Part shown: one piece after another, positions 30,454 through 30,459 of the stretch
Layout: every line of letters begins with the position of its first letter
Position numbering within the stretch: the first letter of the stretch is position 1
Source: a virus
Strand: one strand, 5' to 3'
Length of the DNA stretch: 30,459 nucleotides
Virus record (IMG/VR): IMGVR_UViG_3300022072_000084
Coordinates: 1-30,459 of that record
Translations under genes and position numbers: made by a program
The notes under the pieces: generated by a model
Seen by the model: the letters and a program-made list of their open reading frames with translations, nothing else
Told to the model about the DNA's origin: nothing
Database searches by the model: none

Positions 30454-30459
30454 TTTTTT

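Noticed and set aside
1-30459. Integrase, attachment site, tRNA genes or CRISPR array
   Set aside because: No tyrosine or serine recombinase motif, no tRNA cloverleaf and no regularly spaced repeats were seen by eye; a repressor alone does not prove lysogeny.

Overview
The window reads as most or all of a small tailed-phage genome with an AT-rich composition (about one third G+C by sampling). Nothing looks like host chromosome: there are no metabolic operons, no rRNA and no tRNA that I could see. A terminase, portal, coat, scaffold, tail tube, G/GT chaperones and tape measure are present, with no sheath or baseplate-wedge genes, so the virion should be a siphovirus with a long non-contractile tail. 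A lipobox protein, a signal peptide and strong Shine-Dalgarno sites point to a Gram-negative host. I cannot name the host from sequence alone. The total length and the gene layout at both ends would fit a complete circularly permuted genome, but this is inference.

Layout. Positions 1-710 (+): a promoter, a small unknown gene and a VRR-NUC nuclease, ending at a rho-independent terminator. Positions 781-22160 (-), read right to left: TerS, TerL, portal, two tandem virion-morphogenesis paralogues, scaffold, major coat, terminator, two small proteins, a 994-residue repeat-rich fibre, connector, tail completion protein, major tail protein, terminator, tail chaperones G and GT joined by a -1 frameshift, tape measure, distal tail proteins, a secreted-looking fibre-like protein, a membrane/coiled-coil protein, a tail hub, a Gly-rich adhesin and an M15-type peptidase that is the endolysin candidate. 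Positions 22214-22987 (+): a three-gene cassette with a hydrophobic protein and a lipoprotein, probably lysis or envelope related, whose promoter lies face to face with the late promoter. Positions 22977-25828 (-): an accessory block with a metallophosphoesterase, two unrelated HExxH metalloproteins, a Cys-rich zinc protein and unknowns. Positions 25938-28145 (-): an XRE repressor flanked by large inverted repeats, a helicase-loader-like protein, a replication initiator with a polypurine tract inside its gene, and a small gene behind an operator-like region. Positions 28236-30453 (-): a YqaJ exonuclease and ERF annealing protein (a two-component recombination pair), unknowns, and a 49-residue ribbon-helix-helix protein.

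How it works together: early leftward genes would express the regulator, recombination and replication proteins, with no phage DNA polymerase or helicase seen, so host replication enzymes are presumably recruited. The late leftward operon is graded by terminators placed just after the coat and major tail genes. The best single observation is a lambda-type GGGAAAG slippery heptamer at the end of the G gene, with a Shine-Dalgarno-like AGAGG ten bases upstream, fusing G to a T domain that carries a Cys/His cluster.
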